Shown piece by piece: positions 7,084 to 15,526 of a stretch of DNA of 64,000 nt (the stretch's first letter is position 1; each line of letters starts with the position of its first letter). The stretch is from assembly GCF_001314605.1 (NCBI RefSeq), contig NZ_LIHP01000010.1, positions 1-64,000 on the forward strand, read 5' to 3'. Source of the DNA: Marinobacter sp. HL-58 (lineage in GTDB: Bacteria; Pseudomonadota; Gammaproteobacteria; Pseudomonadales; Oleiphilaceae). The notes beneath the pieces are model-generated. The model saw only the letters and a program-made list of their open reading frames with translations, had not been told where the DNA came from and made no database searches. A program made the translations under genes and the position numbers.

Positions 7084-7368
7084 TTATGCCAACCAATCCT
7101 CCCGACTATGTCTTACACGAATAATCAAGACTTTCTGGTTCGTTTCCAATCGGTAGATAACCAAATGAACACCTATTGGATGTATACGTACCGCTGGCCG
7201 AAATTCTTTACGCTCAACAGCCGCATAGGGGTTAGCCGCAAGAAACTCAAAACACTCCTCTAACTTCGAGTGATACTCGCCTGCTTGCGCCAAGCCAAAC
7301 TTCTCAACCCCGTCCAAAAATATCCTAATTACGTCCTCTTCAGCCTTACGGCTGAGTACATATTCCAT
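7084..7368 (-). CDS. parE: ParE-family toxin
   Basis: The 94-residue RelE/ParE-superfamily protein begins MEYVLSRKAEEDVIRIFLDG. It ends with the typical KVLIIRVRHSREDWLA beta-strand and tail (the RVRHxRxD signature common to ParE proteins). The centre has the family's AANPYAAVERKEFRPAVR...GVHLVIYRL pattern. ParE toxins poison DNA gyrase; RelE toxins cut mRNA. Pairing with a ParD-type antitoxin 8 bases upstream favours ParE. The start is an ATG. It shares the minus strand and an operon with parD, and the pair lies between REPIN-like copies 5 and 6. Confidence 0.86.
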   Translation of the reverse strand: MEYVLSRKAEEDVIRIFLDGVEKFGLAQAGEYHSKLEECFEFLAANPYAAVERKEFRPAVRIHPIGVHLVIYRLETNQKVLIIRVRHSREDWLA

Positions 7369-7376
7369 TGTCTTTG

Positions 7377-7616
7377 TTACCTTTTCGCCAGCTCCATGGC
7401 CCGGTCACGCAGCCCATCCATCGACTGGCCACCCTCGCCGCTCTCCAAACCTTCATCAATCAGCCGCTGCATATTCTCAATTTTCTTGGCCCGATCCTGA
7501 TCCTTTCTGATCAAATCGCGGACGTAGTCGCTGGTGTTGGAATATCGGCCTGATCTGGCCTGCGTTTCCACCCACTCTTTCATTGGTTCCGGCAATGAAA
7601 CGTTCATTGTAGCCAT
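7377..7616 (-). CDS. parD: ParD-family antitoxin
   Basis: The 79-residue protein begins MATMNVSLPEPMKEWVETQ, a ribbon-helix-helix motif typical of ParD. A SGRYSNTSDYVRDLIRKDQ helix region follows, then an acidic C-terminal tail that would cover the toxin. ParD dimers bind the operon promoter and neutralise ParE. The ATG at 7616 has GAGAGG at five bases. The gene is first in a two-gene operon with parE 8 bases downstream. Confidence 0.88.
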   Translation of the reverse strand: MATMNVSLPEPMKEWVETQARSGRYSNTSDYVRDLIRKDQDRAKKIENMQRLIDEGLESGEGGQSMDGLRDRAMELAKR

Positions 7617-7649
7617 AGATGCCTCTCTGTTTTACGTGTATGACAATTA

Positions 7650-7669
7650 TTGCCAAATTTTGCCAAACA
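7650..7669 (-). promoter_or_regulatory. Possible ParD operator (tandem TTTGGCAA)
   Basis: On the minus strand TTTGGCAA occurs twice, 10 bases apart, about 35-55 bases before parD. The second copy also contains a TTGGCA -35-like hexamer with TAAAAC 16 bases further on. The position fits a repressor site overlapping the promoter. Confidence 0.35.
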
Positions 7670-7695
7670 TGGAAGCCGAACCGAGGCATCGAGCC

Positions 7696-7751
7696 TGGGG
7701 TCAGACCCCAGTGCATTTGGCTTAGCGAAATGTCTTAGAGTCTGACCCCAA
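7696..7751. repeat. REPIN-like double palindrome, copy 6
   Basis: The left hairpin TGGGGTCAGACCCCA is intact. The right one reads TTAGAGTCTGACCCCAA with one imperfect pair. It separates the parDE promoter from the end of the propeller gene. Confidence 0.88.
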
Positions 7752-7761
7752 CTCTCAATCC

Positions 7762-8958
7762 TTATTCCACCACCCAGGTGCGATTCAGAGTCAGGTTGTC
7801 TGCGTCAAAGTGATACACGCTGATACCGCCTCCAGTGCGGTGGCCCATGACCAGCACACCAGCTTCCGGGGATGTGGCTATGGCGGTGTTGCGGCTGTAG
7901 TTGGAGCCGTATGTGACCAGTTCGGGGGATTCGCCCAGGTCGAAGTACTTTACCGGCCAGGGGCTTCCGGCTTTGAACAGGGCGGCGATGTGGCTGTTGT
8001 TGCCGAAGCGGAGGTAGTATTCGCTGTTGTGGATGAAGGCCTGGGCGATGGTAAAATCATTTAGCCCCTGCGGCGCATCAATAAGCCCCTCTTTATCCCA
8101 ATTCCGAGCGTCGCCCATATCAAAAGGGGTATCATCGATGTAAATACCGCTATAGTAGTTTGCGAGTCGATATCGCTCTTCAGGAGCAGAGGTATCCCAA
8201 TAGAATCCGTTTCCGTTCTCATCTCCGCTAATAATCCACTTTCCGTCAGGGCTTATAACGGCGTGAGTCTTGGCAGTATTGCCCTGAAATTTTGCAATAG
8301 GCTTTCCTGTTTCAGCGTTCCAGAATGTAACTCCAGAGTATCGCGAGAATCTCCGCTCTTGATCCACAGGTGGATAATCTTCAATTGGCGCGATATCGTC
8401 TCCGAAACCTGACGTAACAAAAAAGTTCCCTTCTCTCGCCATGGAAAGGTTCAGAAGCTTCCCCGAGCCCTCAAAACTCGGGCTGATACCATCCTGCAAT
8501 ATCGGCTTCAAGTTAGCACCAGAGCCTTTAAAAACATTCCAATTTTCATCGGTCGACAGGTATGTGTTGAGGTCTTCCGAAATCGTATGCCCATATGTCG
8601 CGAAATGCGGGAATCGGAGCAAGCGTTCTCCGTCGATCGTTTGTACTGTCACCTGGTCGGTCAGATCTTGCCACACAAAAGCGTGTTTCCCGGGTACAAA
8701 AGAGGCACTGTAAAGGTTCGCCTTTGTGTGCACTGTCTTCCAATCTTTGCTTTCGATATCCCAAAGAATCAGTTCATTGTTACGGTGCGTAGTAATTACG
8801 TATCGTCCAGAATCAGAGACACCAGCAGACATTACGGGGCCCGCCCACACGGTGTGCTGGTAAAAGGTCCAAGTGATCACCAAAAGTGTGACAAGGGCGA
8901 GCCCCCCAACGAGCCAGTTCCACTTGTTAGTTGTAACGACCAAAGCCGACTCCTTCAT
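7762..8958 (-). CDS. Membrane-anchored WD40-like propeller; candidate immunity protein
   Basis: The 398-residue protein has one N-terminal membrane segment at about residues 13-32 (WLVGGLALVTLLVITWTF) and then an exported domain with WD-type repeats. These include VSDSGRYVITTHRNNELILWD at about 46-66 and VISPDGKWIISGDENGNGFYWD in the middle. The likely fold is a periplasmic beta-propeller used for binding. The gene overlaps the end of the putative lipase effector gene by 32 bases and is last in a three-gene set after a DUF4123 protein. Effector immunity proteins sit at this position, and a periplasmic immunity protein would suit a periplasm-acting lipase. That role is inference; I do not recognise a named family. 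Confidence 0.6.
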   Translation of the reverse strand: MKESALVVTTNKWNWLVGGLALVTLLVITWTFYQHTVWAGPVMSAGVSDSGRYVITTHRNNELILWDIESKDWKTVHTKANLYSASFVPGKHAFVWQDLTDQVTVQTIDGERLLRFPHFATYGHTISEDLNTYLSTDENWNVFKGSGANLKPILQDGISPSFEGSGKLLNLSMAREGNFFVTSGFGDDIAPIEDYPPVDQERRFSRYSGVTFWNAETGKPIAKFQGNTAKTHAVISPDGKWIISGDENGNGFYWDTSAPEERYRLANYYSGIYIDDTPFDMGDARNWDKEGLIDAPQGLNDFTIAQAFIHNSEYYLRFGNNSHIAALFKAGSPWPVKYFDLGESPELVTYGSNYSRNTAIATSPEAGVLVMGHRTGGGISVYHFDADNLTLNRTWVVE

Positions 8959-10861
8959 TAAGCAAGGGTTTCATGATCGCATCAAGAAACGATTTTTCGA
9001 ACAATTCCTCACTCGGAACCCTCATCCCAGAGTGGCTGAAGAGCCACCTGCTTTGATCTATAACAGACCACCTCCCCGATCTGAGGGCTTCTTCGATAAA
9101 CTCATCACGAAAAGTGCCGGCTTTCTCCCCAGCCACCTCCTCAAACCCCAAATAACCCAACGCCGGCCTCGGCGGCTTCTCCGGCACCCACCGATTCATA
9201 GCCAGTTTCCTGAGATGCCGCACATAATCCCGGGCCAGATCCACACTGATGCTGGCGCGGTGATTCAGTGGCGCCAGCAGGGTATATCGTGGTGGCCTTT
9301 GACCGTTTCTCAGGCAGTCAACACAGGGCTGCCAGAGGGCCGCCGCTTCATCCAGGATGTCCTGCTCCAGGCTGGCCCAGTTGTCAGATATTTTTTGTTT
9401 CAGGCTTTGTGTTGAGTACGCTGAGCGTTGCGGGTGTGCGACCAGGCTATTATCAAAACTCAACGGCAGGTAGTCACTGTAGAGTTTTTCGATTGCAGGG
9501 CCGAAGCCGTTGTCCAGGAAGCTGGGAAAGGTCCACCATTTTTTCTCGTAGGCACCGTGCAGGTATCCCAGCAGGTCGTCCATGGGGTCCTCAGAGCCGG
9601 CGAGTTCCGCAGCTGCCACCCCGATCGGCGAGACACGCCGCATTGCTTTGCGCCACCAGGGCTGGTCTTCCGGGTTACCCGGGCCGAGTATGCCGTCACC
9701 CAGGGTGTGCAGCACCACAATACGACGCGCTGCCTGGTGGGCCGCCGGAAAAACGCCGAGGCCCAGCGGGTGCACATCACGGCTGGCGTTGTTGGTTAGC
9801 GCGTTATCCGCCACTGCCGGTTGCCAGAGGAACAGGTGGTCCACCCCGCCCTGCCCCAGCGTTCCCAGCATGTTGAGCGCCGTCAGTGCCACCCGGGCGC
9901 CCAGTGAATGGGTTATCAGGTTGATCTTGATGCCCGCGGCCCGGAGTTGCTGCAACAACGGCACCAGCCGACGCCCTGCCGCCATGGCGTTGAGTTCCGC
10001 CTGCATGAAATCAGTAGCGCCGGTATCCCCAGGCCAGGAGATGTTGATGATCCGGCTGTAGGGCGTCCAGTCCTCACCATCAAAGCCTGCCGCGCGATTA
10101 AGGTGATACTCCATGTTCACCGCCCAGTTGTGAAGGCCTGTGCCGTTCAGGTCGTCTTCATTGACAGCAGGGGCAGCCTCGTCGGCGAACGCTTCCGGGT
10201 TCTGCCAGACTGTGGCATCTACCGGTAGCCAGTTCAGCGTTCGGCGAAAGGAACGGGAATTGCCATGGTACTCCCCACTGCGTTCTACGCTTTCCAGAAA
10301 CCGCCCCCACCTGCCATGGGGCACATTATAGCCGTGCACAAATACAAGAGCGTTGTTGCCGTTGGCTTGAAAGTAGCTCAGTTGGTCGTCGGTCAGCAGG
10401 TCAGCTTCGGGTGACGATTCTTCACGCAGATTGATGATAACCGGTGGCGGCAGATGAACTGCTGTCGCTCTGCGTTCGCTGGGGATCACATCCAGTTCTA
10501 TACCCTTGCTCAAGGCCTCCACCGGAGCACACCTGAATTGCTGGCTGATAGTATCAAGGCCAATCAGATGTTCGCCCGCAGGATCATCTGGCCAGTGCCA
10601 GCGCGCCTCTCCCGTGGTTACCCGCTCAAAACGGGCCAGATGACTCTCCCGCCCTGCCCCCTCCCCATCAATGAGTTCAGCAGTTTTCGTCTGGCCGGCA
10701 GCGTCCATGATTTTGCCGGCATCGCGGAAGGGCAAGGGCCTTCCGAGGTTGTCTGAACGCCTCAACAGTACACCTGCCAATTCCTGCCTGCACACGGGCG
10801 CGCCGTGGGTTCCGAGGGGTGAGGAATCGGGTTTGAACGGGAGAATTGCTTTTGCTGTCAT
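8927..10861 (-). CDS. Alpha/beta-hydrolase, probable T6SS lipase effector
   Basis: The 644-residue protein has a central alpha/beta-hydrolase core. VFVHGYN at about residues 173-179 forms the oxyanion region, and ITHSLGARVALTAL contains the nucleophile elbow with Ser319 (THSLG, lacking the first Gly of GxSxG). Flanking regions have no recognised domain. There is no signal peptide. Its ATG directly follows the TGA of a DUF4123 gene, which implies translational coupling. DUF4123 proteins load toxic cargo on VgrG spikes, and large cytosolic-type lipases next to them are usually Tle phospholipase effectors. The effector call rests on this context; no vgrG is present in the window. The catalytic Asp and His are not assigned. 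Confidence 0.65.
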   Translation of the reverse strand: MTAKAILPFKPDSSPLGTHGAPVCRQELAGVLLRRSDNLGRPLPFRDAGKIMDAAGQTKTAELIDGEGAGRESHLARFERVTTGEARWHWPDDPAGEHLIGLDTISQQFRCAPVEALSKGIELDVIPSERRATAVHLPPPVIINLREESSPEADLLTDDQLSYFQANGNNALVFVHGYNVPHGRWGRFLESVERSGEYHGNSRSFRRTLNWLPVDATVWQNPEAFADEAAPAVNEDDLNGTGLHNWAVNMEYHLNRAAGFDGEDWTPYSRIINISWPGDTGATDFMQAELNAMAAGRRLVPLLQQLRAAGIKINLITHSLGARVALTALNMLGTLGQGGVDHLFLWQPAVADNALTNNASRDVHPLGLGVFPAAHQAARRIVVLHTLGDGILGPGNPEDQPWWRKAMRRVSPIGVAAAELAGSEDPMDDLLGYLHGAYEKKWWTFPSFLDNGFGPAIEKLYSDYLPLSFDNSLVAHPQRSAYSTQSLKQKISDNWASLEQDILDEAAALWQPCVDCLRNGQRPPRYTLLAPLNHRASISVDLARDYVRHLRKLAMNRWVPEKPPRPALGYLGFEEVAGEKAGTFRDEFIEEALRSGRWSVIDQSRWLFSHSGMRVPSEELFEKSFLDAIMKPLLNEGVGFGRYN

Positions 10862-11722
10862 TCAGGGTCCTTCCTGTAACGATTGCAGTTTAACCAGGGC
10901 TTCCAGCGTATCGGCCCATGAGCCATCCTGGCGGCGCAGTGAGGCCAGCTCATCGTCATTCAGCAGGCCAGTGCGGGGAGCCTGGATCAACAGCTCCGCC
11001 CCTTCAACCAGCCCCTGCTCACTCGGTGCTCCCAACTGCGCCAGTTGCTCAAACCAGCCTGCGACAACCTCTTGGTGCAAGCCATGGGTTTCGGCCAGTG
11101 CGGCCGCCAGCAGCTTTTGACGGAGAACGGTAATAGCGGCCAGATTCTCGCGAGTCAGCTCGAAGGGCGCATGGGCCGGCTCATTGGGCAGGGTTGCCCC
11201 TTCTTCCGGATAGCCTTTGATCAAAGCCCAGTGACTTTCGGCATAAAACCCATGGATAGCCGACAAGGGGCCAAGGAGCCGCTGGCACTGTTGCCTGGAG
11301 AGCGAGTCGCCGAAACTGGCGAATGTCACCGGGTCCGCATAACGCAGAAAACCTTCACCATCCGGCGTATGTATCCAGTTCAGGCTGGCGAAATGATCCC
11401 GAACCTCCTCCATTAAGCAGGCCTGACCATACAGCGCCAACGCTTTGCCCTCGAGTAACCACCGACGGAGCCAGCGATGGCCGTCATCCATGGATGGCTC
11501 GATCAACAGCGGCCCATGATAGGCCTGCTCACGATGACCAGAGTGGAGGTAAGGCAACTCATAGCGGGGAACAGGCTCAGCCTCGAACAGCCTGCGAAGG
11601 GCGTCCGGGCATTTCGCCAGATCAATCAGATACCAGGGAGCATCCGTTTTGGGAGGTTCCCGATCGACAACAAACGAGGCGCAAGCTGGAGCTTCCAGCC
11701 CCTGAGCGACATGATCCTTCAT
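10862..11722 (-). CDS. DUF4123 T6SS effector adaptor
   Basis: The 286-residue protein matches the DUF4123 pattern. WYLIDLAKCPDALRRLFE at about 31-48 is followed by PLLIEPSMDDGHRWLRRWL and by FLRYADPVTFASFGDSLSRQQCQRLLGP. The last corresponds to the conserved RFYDP-like segment and the following helix of the family. DUF4123 proteins (Tap/TEC) bridge a toxic effector to the VgrG tip of the type VI secretion system. It is the first of three minus-strand genes, directly abutting the lipase-like gene. REPIN-like copy 7 lies just upstream. The start ATG at 11722 has only a weak AAGG site. Confidence 0.75.
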   Translation of the reverse strand: MKDHVAQGLEAPACASFVVDREPPKTDAPWYLIDLAKCPDALRRLFEAEPVPRYELPYLHSGHREQAYHGPLLIEPSMDDGHRWLRRWLLEGKALALYGQACLMEEVRDHFASLNWIHTPDGEGFLRYADPVTFASFGDSLSRQQCQRLLGPLSAIHGFYAESHWALIKGYPEEGATLPNEPAHAPFELTRENLAAITVLRQKLLAAALAETHGLHQEVVAGWFEQLAQLGAPSEQGLVEGAELLIQAPRTGLLNDDELASLRRQDGSWADTLEALVKLQSLQEGP

Positions 11723-11801
11723 GGCTGCCTTTATCTATCCTTAGATGGCCAATGCAGCCGCAAATAGTAGCGAATGCGAAAAGCCGTGTCATCTTTCGCC
11801 A

Positions 11802-11857
11802 TGGGGTCAGACCCCAGTGCATTTGGCCAGGCAAAATGTCTTGGGGTCTGACCCCAA
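11802..11857. repeat. REPIN-like double palindrome, copy 7
   Basis: TGGGGTCAGACCCCAGTGC and CTTGGGGTCTGACCCCAA flank a short centre. It is the last copy of the series and lies between the DUF4123 operon and the beta-CASP nuclease gene. Confidence 0.9.
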
Positions 11858-11923
11858 CCATTCTTTTCAGCTATGATCAGCGGTAGTAAGGTAACACTTC
11901 AATATTATTACAGGGTTGATTCC

Positions 11924-13285
11924 ATGAAGCTGAAATTCCTTGGCGGTGCGGGCACGGTGACCGGTTCACGTTATCTGCTGTCTGACGAGAAGCACCGGCT
12001 GCTGGTGGACTGCGGTATGTACCAGGGCGTGAAGAACCTGCGCAAGCGCAACTGGGCGCGGTTTCCGGTGGAGCCTTCCTCCATCAATGCGGTGGTTCTG
12101 ACCCATGCCCACATCGACCATACCGGCTACCTGCCTGCACTGGTCAAGAATGGCTTCAATGGAAAAATCTATTGCACCAAGGCAACCCATGAGCTGTGCA
12201 AGGTGCTGCTGCCGGATGCCGGCTACCTGCAGGAAGAAGACGCAAAATACGCCTTCAGAAAGGGCTTTTCAAAGCACGACAGGCCAGAGCCGCTCTTTAC
12301 CGTAAAAGACGCACACGAAGCCCTGAAGCACTTCGAATCCCTGCACTACCACGAAAAATTCGAACCGGTGAAAGGCATGGAGGTCACCTTCACTCCGGCC
12401 GGGCATATCCTGGGGTCTTCCTGCGTGCATGTGCACCATCGGAGCAGTGACCGTACCGTGGTATTCAGCGGTGACGTGGGCCGGCAGGACGACGTTATCA
12501 TGCGGCCACCGGAACCTATCGACAAAGCGGATGTACTGGTGTGCGAATCCACCTATGGCGACCGGCTGCATGCAGAGTCAGACCCGGAGGCCGTGCTGGC
12601 CGAGATCATCACCAAAACCGCCGGGCGCGGAGGGATTGTGCTGATGCCCTCGTTTGCCGTTGGCCGGGCACAGATGCTGTTGTACCTGATTCACAAGATC
12701 ATGGGTGAAGGCCGGATACCCAAGATGCCGGTGTACCTGAACAGCCCCATGGCCATAAAGGCCACCGAGATCTTTTCCCGCCATCACAAGGAACACCGGC
12801 TGACCGGCGCCCAGTGCGATATGATCGACGAGAACACCGAGTTCGTCCGCACCGTGGACGAATCCATCGAACTCAACAGCGTGCGCTACCCCTGCGTGAT
12901 CATCTCCGCCAGCGGCATGGCCAGCGGCGGGCGGGTGCTGCACCACCTGAAAACACTGCTACCCAACCCGCGAAACAGTGTTGTGTTTGCCGGCTTCCAG
13001 GCGCCGGGAACGCGCGGGGATGCACTGGTGAACGGGGCTGAATCCGTGAAGATCCATGGGGAGTACTGGCCCGTCAAGGCAGAGGTACACAACCTGGATT
13101 CACTGTCGGCCCATGGGGACTATGAGGAGATTCTGCAGTGGCTTGAGGCAGGGACTCTAAAGCCGGAGAAGGTGTATATTACGCATGGTGAGATTGTGGC
13201 CAGTGATGTGATGCGGAAACGTGTGAGAGATCGGTTTGGGTGGGATGTTGAGGTGGCGGAGTTGTTTGAGGAGGTGGAGGTTTGA
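11924..13285 (+). CDS. Metallo-beta-lactamase/beta-CASP RNA-processing hydrolase
   Basis: This 453-residue protein starts at the ATG in MKLKFLGGAGTVTGSRYLL; upstream frame to 11873 has no homology. The metal motif HAHIDH (His61, His63, Asp65, His66) is followed by GHILGSS, SGDVGR and the beta-CASP segments VLMPSFAVGRAQ and LNSPMAIKATEIF. SASGMASGGRVLHHL and a C-terminal RMMBL-type part with LSAHGDYEE follow. This is the COG1236 (CPSF73/YSH1-like) layout, i.e. a zinc-dependent RNase acting as endo- or exonuclease. Its natural RNA target in bacteria is mostly unknown. The gene is single, convergent with the pilin gene at 13298. Confidence 0.85.
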   Translation: MKLKFLGGAGTVTGSRYLLSDEKHRLLVDCGMYQGVKNLRKRNWARFPVEPSSINAVVLTHAHIDHTGYLPALVKNGFNGKIYCTKATHELCKVLLPDAGYLQEEDAKYAFRKGFSKHDRPEPLFTVKDAHEALKHFESLHYHEKFEPVKGMEVTFTPAGHILGSSCVHVHHRSSDRTVVFSGDVGRQDDVIMRPPEPIDKADVLVCESTYGDRLHAESDPEAVLAEIITKTAGRGGIVLMPSFAVGRAQMLLYLIHKIMGEGRIPKMPVYLNSPMAIKATEIFSRHHKEHRLTGAQCDMIDENTEFVRTVDESIELNSVRYPCVIISASGMASGGRVLHHLKTLLPNPRNSVVFAGFQAPGTRGDALVNGAESVKIHGEYWPVKAEVHNLDSLSAHGDYEEILQWLEAGTLKPEKVYITHGEIVASDVMRKRVRDRFGWDVEVAELFEEVEV

Positions 13286-13296
13286 GCCTCCACCTC
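13271..13296. terminator. Hairpin between convergent genes
   Basis: A 10-bp perfect stem (GAGGTGGAGG/CCTCCACCTC, loop TTTGAG) covers the last codons and stop of the beta-CASP gene and ends two bases before the pilin stop. It lacks a clear T tract, so it may act as a bidirectional barrier rather than a classic terminator. Confidence 0.4.
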
Positions 13297-13297
13297 A

Positions 13298-13741
13298 TCA
13301 AATCACCTCACAGGATCCGGGCCTGAACGAATCATTCCAACGCGAAGCAGCCGTCGGATCGATCACGCATTGCCAGGTACCATTAACCGAACGTTCCAAT
13401 CTTATGATTACACCTGCCAAATTAGGGTGGGCATTGCCGCCCATGGTCACTTGGAGGTGACCGGAACCGTCAGCATCTAAAACACCTACATCCGCAGCAA
13501 GGTTGCCGGTGGTTATATGGGAGGGGGTGTACCCCAGCTCATCATTGGATACGGGATCGGAGTTTGATACCTGCGATTCAAAGGCCGATTTATAAGCTGA
13601 CAGTTCACCAACTGCTCGTTTTACCTGTGAATTCAGTACATAGTTCTGATACGAGGGTATCGCGATAGCGGTCACAATGCCGATAATAGCAACAACGACC
13701 ATGAGTTCTATTAATGTGAAGCCAGCGGAAAGATTTTTCAT
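13298..13741 (-). CDS. Type IV pilin (PilA-like), second copy
   Basis: The 147-residue prepilin has a short 7-residue leader ending in Gly (MKNLSAG) before the mature [27 protein letters not shown] helix, with the conserved Glu5. PilD would cut and N-methylate it. Two cysteines near the C-terminus (WQC and GSC) can form the D-loop disulfide. It lies 78 bases downstream of a Wzy/ligase-type membrane enzyme on the same strand and is related to the pilin at 15527. It may be an alternative or glycosylated major pilin. I see no sigma-54 site in its short upstream gap, so it may be transcribed with the upstream gene. Confidence 0.85.
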   Translation of the reverse strand: MKNLSAGFTLIELMVVVAIIGIVTAIAIPSYQNYVLNSQVKRAVGELSAYKSAFESQVSNSDPVSNDELGYTPSHITTGNLAADVGVLDADGSGHLQVTMGGNAHPNLAGVIIRLERSVNGTWQCVIDPTAASRWNDSFRPGSCEVI

Positions 13742-13819
13742 GGGAATTCCAGCATGCCCTGTAAGAAATGTTTATGTAAATATGATGAGCAAAAAACGGG
13801 CCAGCAGAAAAAGAATAGT

Positions 13820-15334
13820 TTATGATTCCGGAGACATTTGGCTCTGGTGCCGGGGGAAATTTCCATGCAACCAAAAACGCGGGAGCTTACCTTGTCGAAC
13901 CTCCTCCTGATAATATGGAATATCATCAGCCATCGCTTGCCGATAATCTAGTACGTCCTGAAACCAAAGCATGCATGCCGCAGCGAACACTATTACGATG
14001 GCATACCCGGCAAAGGTAGACGTTACGAATTTTTGTCTGGCCGAGGATACAGGTACCGTCGATTGGTATGGACTGATAAGCGCCCAGAAAACACAAAGCA
14101 CAGGTAGCCCAACCAGCATTGACCCAGGTGCCATAAAAACGGCAGACGCACCGGCATGAACGAGAGCAGCCGTTACCGAAGCGGTAAAGCCGACCAACAA
14201 GAAACCATTATGGTGATCTCCGTTTCGGAGGCCCTTGATCTTGTGCCATAATCTCCGTAGTGCAACCCCTACTAGAATTAAAAGACCACCTATTGCTATC
14301 CACCCATACTCCGCAGCCCACATCAAATACATGTTGTGAGGGTGACCAAACCTAGAGGACGATCGATATGTTTCCGTCAGGATATCGTGGGTTAGCCAAG
14401 ACTGCGGCCCCATACCAAAAGGGAATTTTTCCAGACTCATGATCCAGGCTTCATGCCACAATGACAATCGCCCCGAACTGTTGGTTTTAATACCTCGGAC
14501 GTGGATCTCATCGAATACAAAGCTTGGTATCAAAACTGAAAGAAGAAACCAAACTAACAACCCGTAGATTGCAAACCTTGCAAACAACTTCATCCAAGGA
14601 AAAGAAGATTTCCCAAAAACCCCCCATATCAATAAAAAACAGAAAACAAGGCCAAACATGGATCCTCGCGATGAGGATAGGAAAATAATCCACCACCAAA
14701 TGGCCGCTGTAGAAGCGACCCCCCACCGCCAAGTGCGATTACTATTCCATGGAATGCAAAGAAGAGCTAGTGGAAATAACGGCACTAGCCAAGTCGCGAT
14801 GTGGCTCCAATATCGAATGCTGAAGAAACCCCAAGGAATAAGCTGATCCAAACGTGAGGAATCATCAGTGATTGCAAATAGATAAACAGTAACCGACATC
14901 GCCGCATAAAAAAAACAGGCTACAATAGCTACTGTTACAACTGCTAGTGCGTATTTTCGCGCGCAGTCAAATCTGCCTATGGCATCACCAATAAGCCCAA
15001 AGGCAACAAAATAGAGGATAAAAAAAACCGGCTCAACCAAACTGTAAGGCCCCGAGCGGTTTTGGAAAGCGGCAATCAATAAACTAAACGAAAAAAAAAG
15101 AAATGGCCAAAGAGCTTTGACTGAGACTGTGAGTGCATTGTTGTGCACTGACCAAGTCAGCCCAATTACTGCGAGCAGGCTCAAGCTTAACACAAGCAAA
15201 ACACGCTGGTCTGCGTAGGAGCCGAAAAGAGTAGAGGGGATAAAATCCGCGAAAAGAACTGAGCAGAAAAGCAACGATATCAGGCAATAACTCAGGGTGA
15301 GAGATGCCCTCAAATTTATCTCCTTCTTATCCAT
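13820..15334 (-). CDS. O-antigen ligase/Wzy-family membrane glycosyltransferase (pilin ligase candidate)
   Basis: The 504-residue protein has roughly a dozen membrane segments and a Wzy_C signature in the second half. SSGRLSLWHEAWIMSLEKFP is followed by GMGPQSW and GHPHNMYLMWAAEYG, where the conserved Arg and His lie in the large periplasmic loop. This family includes WaaL O-antigen ligase, Wzy polymerase and the pilin O-oligosaccharyltransferases TfpO/PglL. It lies between two pilin genes in the same direction. By analogy to tfpO next to pilA in Pseudomonas, it may glycosylate pilin. WaaL or Wzy function cannot be excluded, as the nearby O-antigen locus has neither in the window. Confidence 0.75.
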   Translation of the reverse strand: MDKKEINLRASLTLSYCLISLLFCSVLFADFIPSTLFGSYADQRVLLVLSLSLLAVIGLTWSVHNNALTVSVKALWPFLFFSFSLLIAAFQNRSGPYSLVEPVFFILYFVAFGLIGDAIGRFDCARKYALAVVTVAIVACFFYAAMSVTVYLFAITDDSSRLDQLIPWGFFSIRYWSHIATWLVPLFPLALLCIPWNSNRTWRWGVASTAAIWWWIIFLSSSRGSMFGLVFCFLLIWGVFGKSSFPWMKLFARFAIYGLLVWFLLSVLIPSFVFDEIHVRGIKTNSSGRLSLWHEAWIMSLEKFPFGMGPQSWLTHDILTETYRSSSRFGHPHNMYLMWAAEYGWIAIGGLLILVGVALRRLWHKIKGLRNGDHHNGFLLVGFTASVTAALVHAGASAVFMAPGSMLVGLPVLCVFWALISPYQSTVPVSSARQKFVTSTFAGYAIVIVFAAACMLWFQDVLDYRQAMADDIPYYQEEVRQGKLPRFWLHGNFPRHQSQMSPES

Positions 15335-15469
15335 TGAGCAAAACTTACAATAATTTGGCGGTCTCCCACTAAACGATCGCTACCTATTCTTAATACCTAA
15401 ACAAATTCCTTATAGTCGCCGCACTTTAAACAACGATGACAACAAAACATACAGAGAACTAACAAGAAA

Positions 15470-15507
15470 CGAAGAACAACGCCCGAACTATGGGGCGTTG
15501 TTCTTCG
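15470..15507 (-). terminator. Rho-independent terminator of pilA
   Basis: A 14-15-bp stem (GAAGAACAACGCCC/GGGCGTTGTTCTTC) with a short loop lies 20 bases after the pilA stop. Reading the minus strand it is followed by GTTTCTTGTT. It would separate pilA from the downstream ligase gene. Confidence 0.8.
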
Positions 15508-15526
15508 TCGACTTCTTCAACTCATT

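Noticed and set aside
7477..7716. Minus-strand frame containing MHWGLTPG
   Set aside because: This is a REPIN repeat translation running antiparallel-frame through parD; the parD frame has clear family identity.
4411..11857. Integron cassette array with attC sites
   Set aside because: Toxin-antitoxin pairs between ~57-bp palindromes resemble a chromosomal integron, but the repeats lack the attC core signature (RYYYAAC/GTTRRRY). Genes between them are not uniformly oriented and no integrase is present. The RAYT and REPIN structure explains the repeats better.
11872..11923. Upstream start of the beta-CASP nuclease
   Set aside because: Residues before MKLKFLGGAG lack homology and lie just after a REPIN copy.
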